Below are positions 32,782 to 45,923 of a stretch of DNA of 64,000 nt, piece by piece (the first letter of the stretch is position 1; the number at the start of each line of letters is the position of its first letter). The notes under the pieces were generated by a model. The model was not told where the DNA came from. It saw nothing but the letters and a program-made list of their open reading frames with translations, and ran no database searches. The DNA comes from Tubulanus polymorphus. Lineage: Eukaryota > Nemertea > Palaeonemertea > Tubulaniformes > Tubulanidae. The stretch lies in assembly GCF_964204645.1 (NCBI RefSeq), contig NC_134030.1:3943855-4007854 (forward strand). Reading direction: 5' to 3'. Position numbers and translations under genes: made by a program.

Positions 32782-33133
32782 GATATGATGTTTGATACGA
32801 ATGTCTTTCACTAGCTCGGCTCATAGTCCGAATCTTCATTGTCTATTTGTTGGCGAATCCTAAATATTGCGGCCTTGAGGTAAATAGAGTTTAAACACGA
32901 TTTATTTCTAACAGATTCATTATTACGGTCAATGGTTGCCGCCTCGTTCTGAGTCATTTTAGTTGTGACCTTCCGCAGGACGTGGTTCTTACTTTAACTG
33001 AGCAGATCATCCCGTCTGTGCCTACATTTGTTGCCATAATAACGCCCAGCTGCCATAGAATTCTTCAATGGTGTATCTGTGAGTTTTTACAAACGCCCAA
33101 GATTCCTTGTTTCCTTGTGGACTGCGAGTGACA
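32782..33133. other. Stretch from exon 3 to the next unit start
   Basis: No exon or repeat recognised. The exon 3 isoform would have its 3' UTR here, but I see no AATAAA close by. Confidence 0.45.
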
Positions 33134-33812
33134 TTAACTACCAGCAGCCATGACACGTATTCATCAATGAATCGTCTGCAACATCACTGGTTCAGTTTCA
33201 ATCATCCTTACGTGCCGTTCGTTTCGTGAAGTTTTGGATCGACTATTTCGTCATTTTCGTTGTTCTTGTACGGAAGTAGATTGATTTGTGTCCTCAACAG
33301 TTGCAGACTGAAGTACTCAGTAATTTCTTGCACAAGTTGAAGTTTTCTGCATCGATCATGCAGCAGATGTCCGTTGGCAGGTGTCTGTTGGTAGGTGTCC
33401 ATATGCAGATGTTTTTTTTTGCAGTTTCAGCGTGAAATCATTAGCCATCTCTTCATTTACTTATAGGAGGTTTACATGTTTGTTATCAGTCAGCATCCCA
33501 CATTATTAACATCTCGGACCAGTTATCCAGTCCAAATCGATGAATTTCACCAACAGCACTCCCTAGAAAGAATTTATGCAATATTTTCAGCTGTCTCGAG
33601 GTAATTCCAATCAGAAACATTTGTTAACGCTTTTATCTTTTCCACTCTATTGTGTACAAATCATTTCAATCTTTGTCGACCAAATCCGACATTCATGTTT
33701 GAGTACATAGATCCATATGTGTCGGTAATTAGCTCGCTATATTCTACTCCTTAACATTGCTTGTTATTCTTTCCTCACCTTAAAATTTTCGTTTAATTTT
33801 TCGAATCTGCAG

Positions 33813-33934
33813 TTTTACATCCAGGGTAATATACATGAAGCGGCCGATTACAACTTCAGGACATGCGTCAGTGAAGATTACAATTTCCGCTTCTTGTTAT
33901 GGGTCGACAACAAATCGTCTATCCAGTGTTTTCA
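33813..33934 (+). CDS. Possible internal exon, unit 2
   Basis: Same as 681-802: acceptor TCTGCAG just before, donor GTAAGA at 33935. The 122 nt are identical to unit 1. It lies between exon 3 of the unit 1 gene (32648-32781) and the terminal exon at 38272, so it is placed where an internal exon of the same transcript could be. Exon inclusion is not proven. Confidence 0.35.
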
Positions 33935-33948
33935 GTAAGAAATTAACA

Positions 33949-34056
33949 AGCCAGGTCCCTTTGAAAAACAGGAGGGTCACATCGTATGTGACAGTCCCTG
34001 AAAAAACAGTGGGGTCCTTAAAAAATGACAGACGGGTCTGAGACCCGGACCTGGCT
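33949..34056. repeat. Compact multi-stem foldback element, unit 2
   Basis: Copy of 817-924. The only change seen in the inner hairpin is in its loop (CCT to CGT), so the stem is kept. Confidence 0.55.
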
Positions 34057-34419
34057 CTTATTGAAAACACTGCTATCATCCATCGCTTTTTCGTTACTAC
34101 GTTCGAAGGAATTTCTGATCTTTGTCCATTGGCCCGTTTTGACTCTTCGTCCCTTTCAATGTTCACTGTCCATTGCTTAATCATAAGGGCTTTCATGGTG
34201 CAACGATCCTACTAAGTCCCAAAGGATCAAATATCGATGACCATTTTGACAGAACGTTTCCTTTCGTTTCTTTGTACTCAATCGACGTATCTTTTTTACA
34301 TGTATGAATCATGATATTACTTTCCATTTCTTTTTGATTGGTTCAGCATCCTGTTGATCGATAAATCAAGTAGCACTGTTATTGCGGTGGACCGGTGGTC
34401 AATAATTTCTGTCGATTCT

Positions 34420-34671
34420 TTTTCATAATCCTTATCGCTTGCGGATTCTAGACTAAAGTTTCTTCAATTCTCTCGAATATCGTTAAAATTTTCTTGTATG
34501 TTTTTTAAAATTCCTCCAGCAACGATTCGAGAACTGTAACTTGTTTTTCGTCGATATCTTCTCTGAGGAGTGCTCCATTTTTCTCAACATTTTTTCAGAT
34601 GTTGATAATAAACATTGTTGTTGTTGTTTCTTCAGTTCTGCCCGAATGGCACCTTCAGAGGGCTCACCCAT
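34420..34671 (-). pseudogene. Decayed coiled-coil ORF remnant, unit 2
   Basis: Copy of the 1260-1526 remnant. Relative to unit 1 it has one codon deleted (GEAIRAE becomes GAIRAE) and one Gln codon added in the CAA run. Both length changes keep the frame. Confidence 0.38.
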
Positions 34672-36199
34672 CCATGAAAATAATACTAAAAAATACTACT
34701 GTTGGTTATGACCAGGAATGAAGTTTTGCAGAGAGATGACGAAGTGACGATGTGCAATCCATTGATTCTTTACTAAACTGAATTGCTGCTTTATTTCTAT
34801 ATTAAAAACTACAAAAGTATCAGCTTATTATCTCATGGACGGTGCGCGATCGGACGGTGCGAGCGGAAGTTGCGATTAGCACAGATGTTGCCGCGGGATC
34901 CGGATAAGTGCCAGTAACACGCTTATCTCTGTACTGAGGAGAATCATTCACAAAATCGCTACTTTTGGTTTACAGTTCCAACTTCTCTTTTTGTCAGAAC
35001 GTCAAAATTCACTTCTTTTTTTTTACTCTCTTTAGTATTTGTATGATTGTAATTAGGTCGCACCAACATTGTGTAGGAAACTCAACATGTAATATGCCAT
35101 AAGTACTATTTATACAGATCAATCTATCCAATATTCTTAATTATTCAGTAAAAATGAATATAGCGAAAATCTGACAAAAAAAATTGCTACTTTTCAGCTG
35201 CACCAAAGCATACGGTCCCATACAGTGGTTTAGTCAGTATCCGGACCACAGTTTAGTCAGTATCCGGACCACAGTTTAGTCAGTAACGAAACTGTGTGAT
35301 TCATTACGTTCTGAGAACAGATTTTATCAAATTTCCTCTAGCTGTTCTTCAGATAGGCCTACCCTTTGACTAAATGTTTTATTTTCAGAATTCTTTTATA
35401 AAAAGTATATCCTCCACCGTTATCCAGGCCTGACATTTATCAAGGTCTATCCTGTTTTACACCTTACAAGTTCGACAGCGACATTTGATATTGTTTTTTC
35501 TGTAAATGGCTGCAGCTGTATTCATAGTGAATTATTCCACTGAATGATTCTATACTTGAATGGTAAGTAGTGACTTATTTGAAATACTTAATGAATTCAT
35601 TTGAAAAAGGCCTAAATTCTAAATATCATTAATTGTTCGCGTTTTAACGATGTTTGATTTTTATAGATAAAAATCTTATTATAATTTGTAGTGAATGGAT
35701 TTGATTGTATGAAGGTACAGCAGTGGACAGTGTCATGTGAAATGGTTTTTACACCTGATGGTTGTTTCTGAAGGTACAGTAGCCGGCAGTGTCATGTGAA
35801 ATGGTTTTTAACCCTGATGGTTGTTTCTGAGAATAACAGTTGAAGTTTTTCGTTTGATGATGAAAATACAGAAGAAATATGAATGAAATTTTTGGTGTCA
35901 TTTGTCATGCAATGAAAATGAATTAGACTTACTTAGCAAAAACCATAGGGAAATGTACAGTACTCGAAGGAAATATCACAATTTTTGGAACTAAAATTTG
36001 GTGAAAATTCATATTAGAAAAAAATATTTTCAAATGTATCGCATTTTATTGGATTTTTTGCCCTTAATGATACTGTAGACTTCGCTTAAACTGGTAGACG
36101 GTCTATATCTGGTATAATCTGTTCAATTCGATGAAATAAAGATGAAATGTTGTTCTAAATACATATGTTTTGCCTTTTATGGTATTGCTCTGTTCGATG

Positions 36200-36485
36200 A
36201 TGATAATAATAACAATATTATGCGTCTGATGTAGCCCTAAATCCAGCAGCAGCTCAGAGCGCTTTACATTTTACGGTTTTATTGCCCCAGCCATTTAATG
36301 GTCTGCTGGGGTGAAGTAACATCCGAGCAGCTGCTAGGCGCTCAGGGGTCATCTATCAGGCCAGGTACCCAATTACTCCTGGGTGCAAAGAGGCAATGAG
36401 GATAAGTGTCTTGCCGGGGACACAACGGTAATATACAGGGTTTGAATCCATGACGATCTGGTTTCCCAGAACGCTTTCCGTATCC
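36200..36485 (+). mobile_element. SINE-like dispersed module, unit 2
   Basis: Copy of 3060-3345. The B-box-like motif reads GGTTTGAATCC, a change at the conserved C, which suggests decay in place rather than fresh insertion. Confidence 0.45.
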
Positions 36486-37497
36486 CATAAATGTTCACTT
36501 CATTTCCGTTTATTCCTAAACCGGTAAATTGTAATGGCTGTTTGCCTATATTATAGAATACATTTATGTACTATCAACCTACTATCTCTGCTAGCAAAAA
36601 TACATAAAAACATACATACATCTTTATGTATTTTTGCTGCTAGTGATTAGGTTATGTTCTATTAATGCACACGCATGACTTAAACTGGTCATAGTTTCCA
36701 TTACTCAAAGAGGACATCACAAGTGAACTGAATCGGAGGAAAATGTTGCTGGATAAAGAAACATGAAATGTCCAGTCTATTGAAGGACTTGTGTTTGTGT
36801 GTAATTAGAGAAAAACCCTCAGAGTGCCCATCATTGTTACTTAAAAGCAGGAAAATCAGTAGAAACTTTGGAGTGAAAACTGTAAGAGATAAAGCTGGTA
36901 ATTGAAAAGTTTGTAGGGTATGACCCTTGGATAATTTTGGTGATGATTATTCTTACTGAAAGTGAAGTCCTATGCAAATGAGCTAATTCGCATAAATCAT
37001 AATCAGTGACCTATTTATTTGAAAACCCCCTAAATTGCAGGTATCAAAATGAACAAATCGGGTATCTAGCCTCAGCTAACAGCTGACAATGGAATATTCT
37101 ATGTCTACGGTCAGAAATATATATTTTATGGGTAATTATAATTAGTAAATGAGCTAATAATTAAATCATGTGACCTCCGGATAAGTACCCGCTATTTTCA
37201 AATGCAAAAAAACTCAAATATTTCGAATAGCAACACCATAAAAACGCAGCATTAAACCTTACTAATGGGTGCTGCCATTTAATCAAGCCATTTAGCGGCA
37301 GGTTTCTCCGCTGAATTCTATGCGACTAAACTGCTATAAGAAATGTCGACGAAAGTCGACAAGGCACTGAAAAAGTTATAGAAGGAATTTGGGGATTCAC
37401 TACATGGTCAGATTGTATAAAATACAAAGAAATTGATTATTTTGACCGCTATTAGGCTCAATAAAACTTTTGATCAAATTACCTAATGAGATGAAAA

Positions 37498-37896
37498 ACG
37501 CCGAGATATCGCACGTGCCCCCTCATCCAAGAAACAACCGTTTGCCGCAGCCACAACAAAATGTACGCGATCCGCAGCACAATTAATTGCGCGACCCGTG
37601 AAATCATATACTGCATCGAATGCACCAAGTGCAACCTGCTGTACGTCGGCCTTACCGGAATGTCTTTACAAGAACGCGTCACACATCACGTCTCGCGCAT
37701 CAGAACGAATAATTTGACTCCAGTCGCGGACCACTTCAACCAGGTCGACCACACCTACCAACACTTTCGGGTATATGGTCTCCAACACCTACCAGGCTCG
37801 ACGAGACCGATCCGCGAAGCAGCCAAACGAGACTGGATATCGGTCTTGATTCGTTTCAATATCAAATCGACACTAATTTTAGATACCAGTAACTAG
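37498..37896 (+). pseudogene. Penelope-like element GIY-YIG fragment, unit 2
   Basis: Copy of 4370-4768. The upstream ATG is changed to ACG, and several replacements are scattered over the domain (Asn-Ser to Asn-Leu, Ile-Leu to Ile-Ser). The IIY...YVG core is unchanged. Same insertion, duplicated with the unit. Confidence 0.75.
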
Positions 37897-38271
37897 CGTA
37901 GTACCCGTCCACGGATGGATTGTCATAAATGTATTGGATATAGTTATAAAATGTACGCTGAAAGATTCCATTATCTGCCTCATTTATGATCTACTATACC
38001 GTTGTCTAACAATACGGTTATTACAAATAATGAGAGTGATAAAATTGTATTTACAACAGCGTTAGAGGGTGGCAACCATCTCTTGCAACCAGCGACATGA
38101 CAAATATGGTTGTTTCCGAACGTTCAACTGGCCCTTCGTTCATTCTTCCATCACATCACCTTCCGTTACCTATCAATGAATATCGCCTGCTGCATTATTT
38201 TATAGGTTACTTTTTACAGATATGAAAATTGTATTCGTGATCCTTAATGTTTTGTTTTTTTTTCATTCCAG

Positions 38272-39023
38272 ATTTGGATGTTTTAACAGCAATACAGAAA
38301 AACAAGTCTGAAGCAGCCCGCGAAGCTCGTAACATCTTTGGAGCTTTCGTTAACAGGTGCGTTGACTCCCTTCGCGAGCCTGAGGAGCAAGCTCCTCCTT
38401 TAGTTATTGTGCCACCTTTTGAGCTTGCTCTTCCGCAGGAGGCGGACCCTGCTCCTGTACATCTGGAGCAGGAGGACGCCCCTGCCGTGGGGACCCCGAC
38501 AGAGGCCCCACCGCTTCAGACGCCCGCACTGCGTCGGTCGCCCCGTAGAAATATAAATCCAGATATCAATTATGCAATAGGTTCGGGGCGTCCCAAAACA
38601 AAAAAGGGCAAACGTGCGGCTCGTCCTCCTCCACCGAGACAACCAAATTTTGAGGAGGAGAGCAGTGATGAGGAGGAATTCGCCACTCCTGGAGCGACAT
38701 CACCACCAGGGCCCGCAACACCACCACCACCACCACCACCATCAACTGGACCAGCATCAACGATACCACGAATTAGACGAAACAAAAGAAGAATAGAAGA
38801 AGAAAATGAAAATAATGAAACACCTAATATTACGCCCGCCCAGGCGTCAACATCGGGCGCTCCAGTGGGGGCACCACCCTCCCCCGCTGTTGAGCTTATC
38901 GCGCGCGGCCCTGGTTGGTCTAAAAACATTGATTACCACGATCCCATCAAAATGCTCCGCGATGTTGAAGGGGCCTTTAAAGGAAAATTTCAAATGGTTA
39001 AACGTCGGCGAACATCAAAGTAA
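38272..39023 (+). CDS. Terminal coding exon of the array gene (unit 2)
   Basis: Second copy, preceded by an acceptor ending CATTCCAG at 38264-38271, stop at 39021-39023. It would be the last exon of the transcript that starts at the unit 1 promoter near 30754. Differences from 5149-5897: Lys to Ile in the RRNKNP region, one extra Pro, three silent changes. All motifs are retained: the GRPKTKKGKR AT-hook-like patch, the acidic patch, RIRRNKRR, and the C-terminal KMLRDVEGAFKGKFQMV followed by KRRR. An AATAAA candidate lies about 200 bp past the stop, near 39219. Unit 1 lacks it, having AACAAA there. Confidence 0.75.
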
Positions 39024-39446
39024 ATCAGCCCCTTCACTCGCCATCACCCGGGCAACAACATCAGCCCACGCACGTCTGCAGATCGGCACTTCTTGAAACT
39101 CAGTTTTCCCTTCCTCCTTCGTCGATCTGCAGGTCACGCAGTGTTAAATATCTGTCAACACTCCTTGAACCAGTGGGCGTGCAGTCCTTCCTTACTTTTA
39201 TTTTGAAAAATATAAAAATAAAAAACCAGACCTTTATTTAATCATTGTTTTTATGGAGTTTTTACGGTTTCTCCAAAAAAATCTAAAATGATACAAATAT
39301 AAAAAAATTCATGATCATTTCATCAATTTTTTTATTTTTTGGATTAAAAGAAATTTTTTTCCATCATCTCCCATTCTCATTCATATACATTTTAAATCAT
39401 TTATTTATTTATTTTTTTGACTGTACGTCCCACTGTGTTCCATACC

Positions 39447-39815
39447 ATTTTTGCAACACCTTATTCATTAAGGTCCATTTTGCTTCTCACGATACTGAAG
39501 CATTTACCATTTTTGCATTTCCTCTTGCAAAACCTTATTAACTATGGTTCATTTTGCTTCTCATAATGCTGAAGCATTTACCATCCTCGCATTACCTCTT
39601 ACAACACCTTATTAACTAAGGTTCATTGTGCTTCTCATGATGCTGAAGCATTTACCATCCTTGCATTACCTCTTACAACACCTTATTAACTAAGGTTCAT
39701 TTTGCTTCTCATGATGCTGAAGCATTTACCATCCTTGCGTTACCTCTTACAACACCTTATTAACTAAGGTTCATTGTGCTTCTCATGATGCTGAAGTATT
39801 TACCATTTTTGCATG
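39447..39815. repeat. 74-bp tandem repeat, five copies (unit 2)
   Basis: Same monomer as 6320-6760 with one copy fewer. Confidence 0.93.
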
Positions 39816-40610
39816 GTCTTTCTTATGAGTCATCTATTCTAACGCTATGGTCAGCCGTTGCAAAATCTCTTTCGGGATAAGCAGGGAATCAATTCCTATA
39901 ATAACTCCTATGGAGTTTGAAAAAGGTGGATTTTTCAAATCAAAAGGAACAGCATTCACATGTGATTCCTTATCGAACTAGGAAGGTGGAGAAGGAATAG
40001 CTATGTTTCACACATAATGCGTTTCCTTATGAAGCTGTAAATAATGTGGAGAAGGAACAGCTATGTTTCACATAATGCGATTCCTTAGGAAACTACATTG
40101 AAACAGATTGTTCAATGTTCCATGTTGCCCCTCCCCACAAATACTATGACGTTTATACGTCAATTGTAAAACCATTATATCGTTATTAACATACTTGTTT
40201 TTCTAATTACAGAATTAAAGATTAATTTAATATGACATGAAAACTTGAATGATTGAAATGTTAATATCTAATGCTCAACAACGCATGAAAATCCTTCACA
40301 TGTGAGCGGAAGGATTGAAAATGTTTACTCAGGAAGGAAAAGGAATATATATTTATATACGTGAGATTGCCTGGATTAAAAATTGCACAAGAAAGGAAAC
40401 CACAGCAAAGACTACGGTAATCAATTTCATCACATTTCTAAGGTGCGAAAGTTCACTGGATCAGTGATCAATCCATGAATTTATGAGTTCTTAATTGAAC
40501 ATGGAAAATCTGCAAAAATGCAATGATAAAGAATCTTGGATAAAAAAAGAATAAAATAAAGATCTTGGATTAGAGATTTAGTCGTAATCACTTCAGTGAT
40601 CAGGTTTTAT

Positions 40611-41510
40611 TGATTGATATTGATCTCTACTTATTCTAACGATCACCAGGATGATGATTTGAGTTTAAGATTCTTGTTAGATTAATCTGCATCTCTTGTT
40701 GAAATCAATAAGGCATATGAGAGAGGAGGTCTGAGATATGAGAGAGGCAGTTGGGGAGGTATGAGAGTGGAGGTTCAGGAGAGTGGAGGTTCAGGAGAGA
40801 GGAGGTTCAGGGAATATGAAAGTTTATGGAGATATAGTAGAGAGTGTATGGAAGTATGATAGAGGAGTTTAAGGAGATATCATAGAGGAGATTGTCTTAA
40901 AGGAAAAATTGTTAAGTTCATAACAATCGAGCAACTCGGTAATAGACACCGCTCTGATAAAGTAACGTCTTCTGGTCCTCGATTGCGGTCTGAATTGCAA
41001 GAATTGTGTTAAGCAATTTAAATATGGTTGATAAAGCGTGGAATTGTTTCCATGTAGGCATGCAATGCACAAAACACACATCAGATTAAGGCTGTTGAGA
41101 GGGAATTATCAATAGATTTAAGAAATCGACGATGAATTTGGTTTCAAGAGGTTGATCATTCATATGGCAGTTAATCAGATCAGGTTCTCAGGCACTTCCT
41201 TGGTCCCCAAAAACTGCATAAGTTGTATCAAAGTATGTGATATAACCTACTAATTTATTACATGAAAAGAGGCTACTTGTAGTTTCTCAGCCACTTCGCA
41301 ATTATTGTTGCAAAGAGGTCCCAAAATCCGACCAGCACCACCAATAGATTTCTACAGAACAGTTAGTGTTGTAATTTTTGTGGTTCCAGTTTTTTTTTCA
41401 CTGTCCGAGATAATAGAAAATTCCTAAATTTTGAGTCCTTCAGTGCTGAAATTCCATTTTATCACAAATTTTAAGTTTCCTAATCTTAACTTTGCAAAAA
41501 TTTGAACTTT
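40611..41510 (+). repeat. Single A repeat (unit 2)
   Basis: Its left end matches the A1 flank, and from GAGTTTAAGATTCTTG on it matches A2. This is the product expected from A1 x A2 recombination. The intervening exon segment is absent. Confidence 0.85.
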
Positions 41511-42346
41511 TCCTATTCTATTTCTTGTCAAAGATTTCATTCCAGTTCTCAAAATTATTTGCAGTTTTTTAATGTCTGCGAAATATCGTCAGTTATTTTC
41601 CTGGTTTCATATTTATTATTGCCCAAAATCATATCTCATATGAATTATTATTACTATTATTGGATTTTTTTCGCTGATTGATTATAGATCTTTTGGGGTT
41701 TGGTTTGATATTATGATTGATCAAGGTGATCCATCTAAAACTGTTTTATAAATTTTGAAATATTCATATTTGAAAACAATTTCGTTGATACTTCTAAACT
41801 AGTAATTCTACAAAAATTCTAAAAACAATTTTCCACGTATCTTACGACTATTCTAGAAATGAGAATTATATCAATTTTAATGTAACTATTTTATCTGAAT
41901 TTTTAATCTATTAAAGTAACTATTTTATATCTGAATTTTGAAATACCTATGATATCTAAAAACTATTTATCTGAATTTTAATCTATTAAGGTAACTATTT
42001 TATATCTGAATTTTAGAATACCTATGATATCGAAAAACTATTTTATCTGAATATTATACTATTTAATTTGTGTGTATTTTATCTCAAAGTATCTTTAAAC
42101 TATTTTATTTGTATGTATATAAAAAAAATATTTCATTTGTATATATTTTAAAACTATTTAATTTGTACATATTCTTTTAGAACTATGTTTTTTTTGTATT
42201 ATAATACTAGCTAAAAGTTCAATTTGATGAAATATTTTATATTTGACTATCACTGTGTATATTCTAACCTCAGTGATTTCATGAATGGAATAACTGAAGG
42301 TCCAGGTTTTATCACCGAATACTCTTTGACACAATTACGTGGTCCA

Positions 42347-42396
42347 CAACACAGATATAAATAGTGGTTATATAAAAGGCCCGTGTTGTATATAAT
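42347..42396 (+). promoter_or_regulatory. TATA-type promoter candidate (unit 2)
   Basis: Same TATATAAAAGG box at 42369-42379, unchanged. The short frame that follows from ATG at 42444 is disrupted by a T-run length change. Confidence 0.45.
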
Positions 42397-43456
42397 GCAC
42401 GCATAAAGAGCTTTTACTCATAGTTGATATAGGCTCAGTAAACATGACATGTGTTCGAGAACTTTTTCTCGTACTTTTTTTACCTTTTTTCTTGAGAATT
42501 TTTTTTTTCAATTTTCTATTTTACAACGGAAGATCTACTCATTTTTCGTAGATGTTTCACTATCATGGAATGCGATAAATAATAAGAAACAGTCCAAGTG
42601 TATTTTTGATAGGATATTTTCAGCTTCCCGACGTATGAAATTGACATAGGTTATTCAAGCCTAGGTCCAGAAAATCACTACTAGGTGGCATGTCAGATTA
42701 TTACCGTAGTTCAATTACATCAAATGAATATGATAACATAACCAATTGTAGTACGACCAGTAACAACAAACTTAATTTTCCTGCACAAGATACAGAAAGT
42801 AGTAAAAGTCAAATACTATTTCTGAATTAGAATTTCCTCTAGCCTAAATGCTAGTGGTCATGTTATCATTTTTATCCAACGTCATCTCGGCTTTTTCAAA
42901 ACTCGTCTTTGAACGTAATGATAATCTATAGTATTTTTGGAAATGATATAAATCAATGCAAATTTGATGTCATCATAACAAAATATGTCGCTGAAAACAT
43001 CATATGAAAAATACACTCCGATTGTTTTTTTAAAAATTTATTTCGTTCCATACTAAACCGTACTCAGCTCCACAGTTTGATTCGGATACAAGACTTACAA
43101 GAATTTAGATACATAAAATTACATAACTGTTGAACTGGGTTTTGTTAAGTTGTGAGCATGACGTTTATAATTCACTAGTGTGTTTGTTTCAAGTTAGCCT
43201 TATTTTAAATTAGTTAGTTTTGGTTTAGTTATTTGTATCAATTTTTGCTGTTTTGAATTTAATTCGTTCCAGTTGATTAAAGTCTAGTTTAGTTTAAGTT
43301 TTAGTTAGTTTAGGTCAAGTTGATTTACTCAATGCAGTTAACTTAAAACCTCTGATAAACTGAGGGTCAATTTATCTTATGATAAGTTACACTCAGGTAC
43401 ATTAATCAATAATCCCGTTTAAGATCTCATTATTTTATGCAGTTTAGAGACTTTAG

Positions 43457-44118
43457 AGACTGAGGGTAAATTCATCATTGTTGTAATTACTCTCAGGATC
43501 ATCATTTAAAAACTGAATGAACTGAGGGTAAATTCATCATTGTTGAAATTACTCTCAGAATCATCATTAAAACAATGAATGAACTGAGGGTAAATTCATC
43601 ATTGTTGAAATTACTCTCAGGATCATCATTAAAACAATGAATGAACTGAGGGTAAATTCATCATTGTTGAAATTACTCTCAGCATCATCATTAAAACAAT
43701 GAATGAACTGAGGGTAAATTCATCATTGTTGAAATTACTCTCAGGATCATCATAAAAAACAATGAATGAACTGAGGGTAAATTTATCATGGTTGAAATTA
43801 CTCTCAGGATCATCATTAAAACAATGAATCAACTGAGGGTAAATTCATCATTGTTGAAATTACCCTCATGATCATCATAAAAACAATGAATGAACTGAGG
43901 GTAAATTCATCATTGTTGAAATTACTCTCAGGATCATCATAAAAACAATGAATGAACTGAGGGTAAATTTATCATGGTTGAAATTACTCTCAGGATCATC
44001 ATTAAAACAATGAATGAACTGAGGGTAAATTTATCATGGTTGAAATTACTCTCGGGATCATCATTAAAACAATGAATGAACTGAGGGTAAATTCATCATT
44101 GTTGAAATTGCTCTCAGT
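43457..44118. repeat. 62-bp satellite, about 11 copies (unit 2)
   Basis: Same monomer family as 12310-13280, five to six copies fewer. Confidence 0.95.
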
Positions 44119-44617
44119 TCATTGAAAATATTTTAGCGTTAACACCAGTTTTAATTACCCCTCCCCCTGTTTTCTTGTTAATTGATAGTTACATCACAAG
44201 TTATAGAATAGATGATTGGGTTTTTTTGGGACCTAAGTGTGTTCACTTTTTATCTGTAATTTGTCTGTTTTGGAAGCGCTTCAATGGATTGTCTTGAGAT
44301 TTTGGTTTATGCACATATCTACCCTAGACACGCATCTGCAGCCCAAAACTCACAGAGAATCAAGATAGCTGACTGGTAGCCATCATGGGAATAGAATTAT
44401 ATACAATGTTTTCATCTTTTTTGGTACCTACGCATTTTACTGCAATCAATTGCGAATTTCTAGCATTGGTTTTTGTTGTGTTTACCAAGGGCATTGAATA
44501 TTGAAATTGTCAGATTCTCAAGCATTGCACAGAGTGGGCATGGTGTCCCTGCATCCTTTGTTTTTTTATTTTCTCACCGCTTTCAAGGTTCTCGTACACA
44601 TTTCATGCAGCTTTTTC

Positions 44618-45003
44618 ATTCAATATCGATGTCATCCTCACTTGCCAGGTTTTAATTGTCATCTGCCGAAGCCCATGCCAACACGATCCTTGGCCGCAAA
44701 CTCTTCATTGGTCTCTTACATTGCTCAAGATTTCCTGGTTAGACAGGTTACCACTGAGCGGCCACCAGTCTATGTATTAAGTGAATCGGATGCGTTGTTT
44801 TTAGCCGGCAGTCTTGCAGCCGGCATCTGATTGACTGGATATATAGACTGGTGGCCGCTTAGCAGCAACCTGTCGACCCGAGAGATCTTGGACAAAACAT
44901 AATGGTCCAATGAAGGGTTTGCGTGCAGGGTTTGTGTAAGCGTGAGTGCCGGTGGGCGGCAATAAAACCCTGGTGATTGAGGATGTATCGATGTACATAT
45001 CAA
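44618..45003. mobile_element. Long foldback element, unit 2
   Basis: Copy of 13780-14165 with the same tip hairpin. A few substitutions and a 2-bp insertion in the right arm do not disturb most pairing. Confidence 0.7.
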
Positions 45004-45923
45004 CGCATAAATAGGCCAACATTATAGGCGGCATTATTATTGGGAGGTTCACCTGGCCTAATATACTGCGCGGTAAAAAAAACACTTTCTGTGGTTGTGT
45101 AGTACCAGTAATTGATGATCATCGAGTGAGTGATTGGCCTGGCCCAGTTATTCCAATTGGAAATCACTTTGGTTTTGATTATGATTGGTATAAAATATTT
45201 CATCAAATCGATTGACACATTTTATCCGTACTAACACTACTTGTACATATTGTAAAGTTGTAAATAGCTTTTTATTTATATTTCTTTTATTTTATTATTT
45301 TATATTTTCTTTTATTTTATATTATATTTCTTTTTATATTTTTAATTGATTTCAATTTCTAATTGTAAATATTTTTTAGATATCCTTTTAACTTTGGATT
45401 TTTAATGATTATTTAAACTTTTTAAAAGTAATTTTAAAACTTTTTAATTTTCTTAATATCATAATATCTATACATCGAATAGGACTATTTTAGTGAAAAT
45501 TTTGATATAGATTTAATTGATGATTAATATTTTTAATTTCATTGAATAATTTTAGTATTCAAAACAACAGAATGAATGCATTCCATCTTAGTTTGATACT
45601 GATATTTCTTTTCACTGGTTTTTCATTGACTCATGTCGAATCTATTGTTTTAGCCACATTTGTACCTATAAGTTTGGATTAGCCCTGCCTCCTTGACATT
45701 GCTGATGGTTGATTTCAGATTTTCAGCGTCTGATTACATTTGGTATTAATTCAATGCTACGTTCTGTTTTGTTGGTTTTATTTCATATGAACATTTTTAA
45801 AGATGACCTTTGTCGAATACTTAGTAGTGCAGAGGTTAAAATAATTATAGAATTTTATAGAATTGTCTAAAATACTGTACCTAGTAACATATGAGTAGTG
45901 TTGCTAGTGTACCTCTATTTACA

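Larger units (their letters stand above)
1..33133 (+). repeat. Megasatellite unit 1 (33.1 kb direct tandem repeat)
   Basis: The sequence beginning at 1 recurs in the same order and orientation at 33134 and at 61258. Landmarks used to align the units: the terminal coding exon (stop at 5897 and at 39023), the promoter TATA (30721 and 58859), and exon 2 ATG (31507 and 59645). The coordinate offset between units is 33133 at the start, 33051 at 7.55 kb, 31199 at 10.3 kb, 30838 at 13.3 kb, 30932 at 17.1 kb, 27911 at 21.8 kb, 28221 at 23.6 kb and 28138 at 31.5 kb. Length change is thus confined to particular internal repeats. The unit edge used here is only the window edge; the plus-strand gene spans it. 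Confidence 0.97.
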
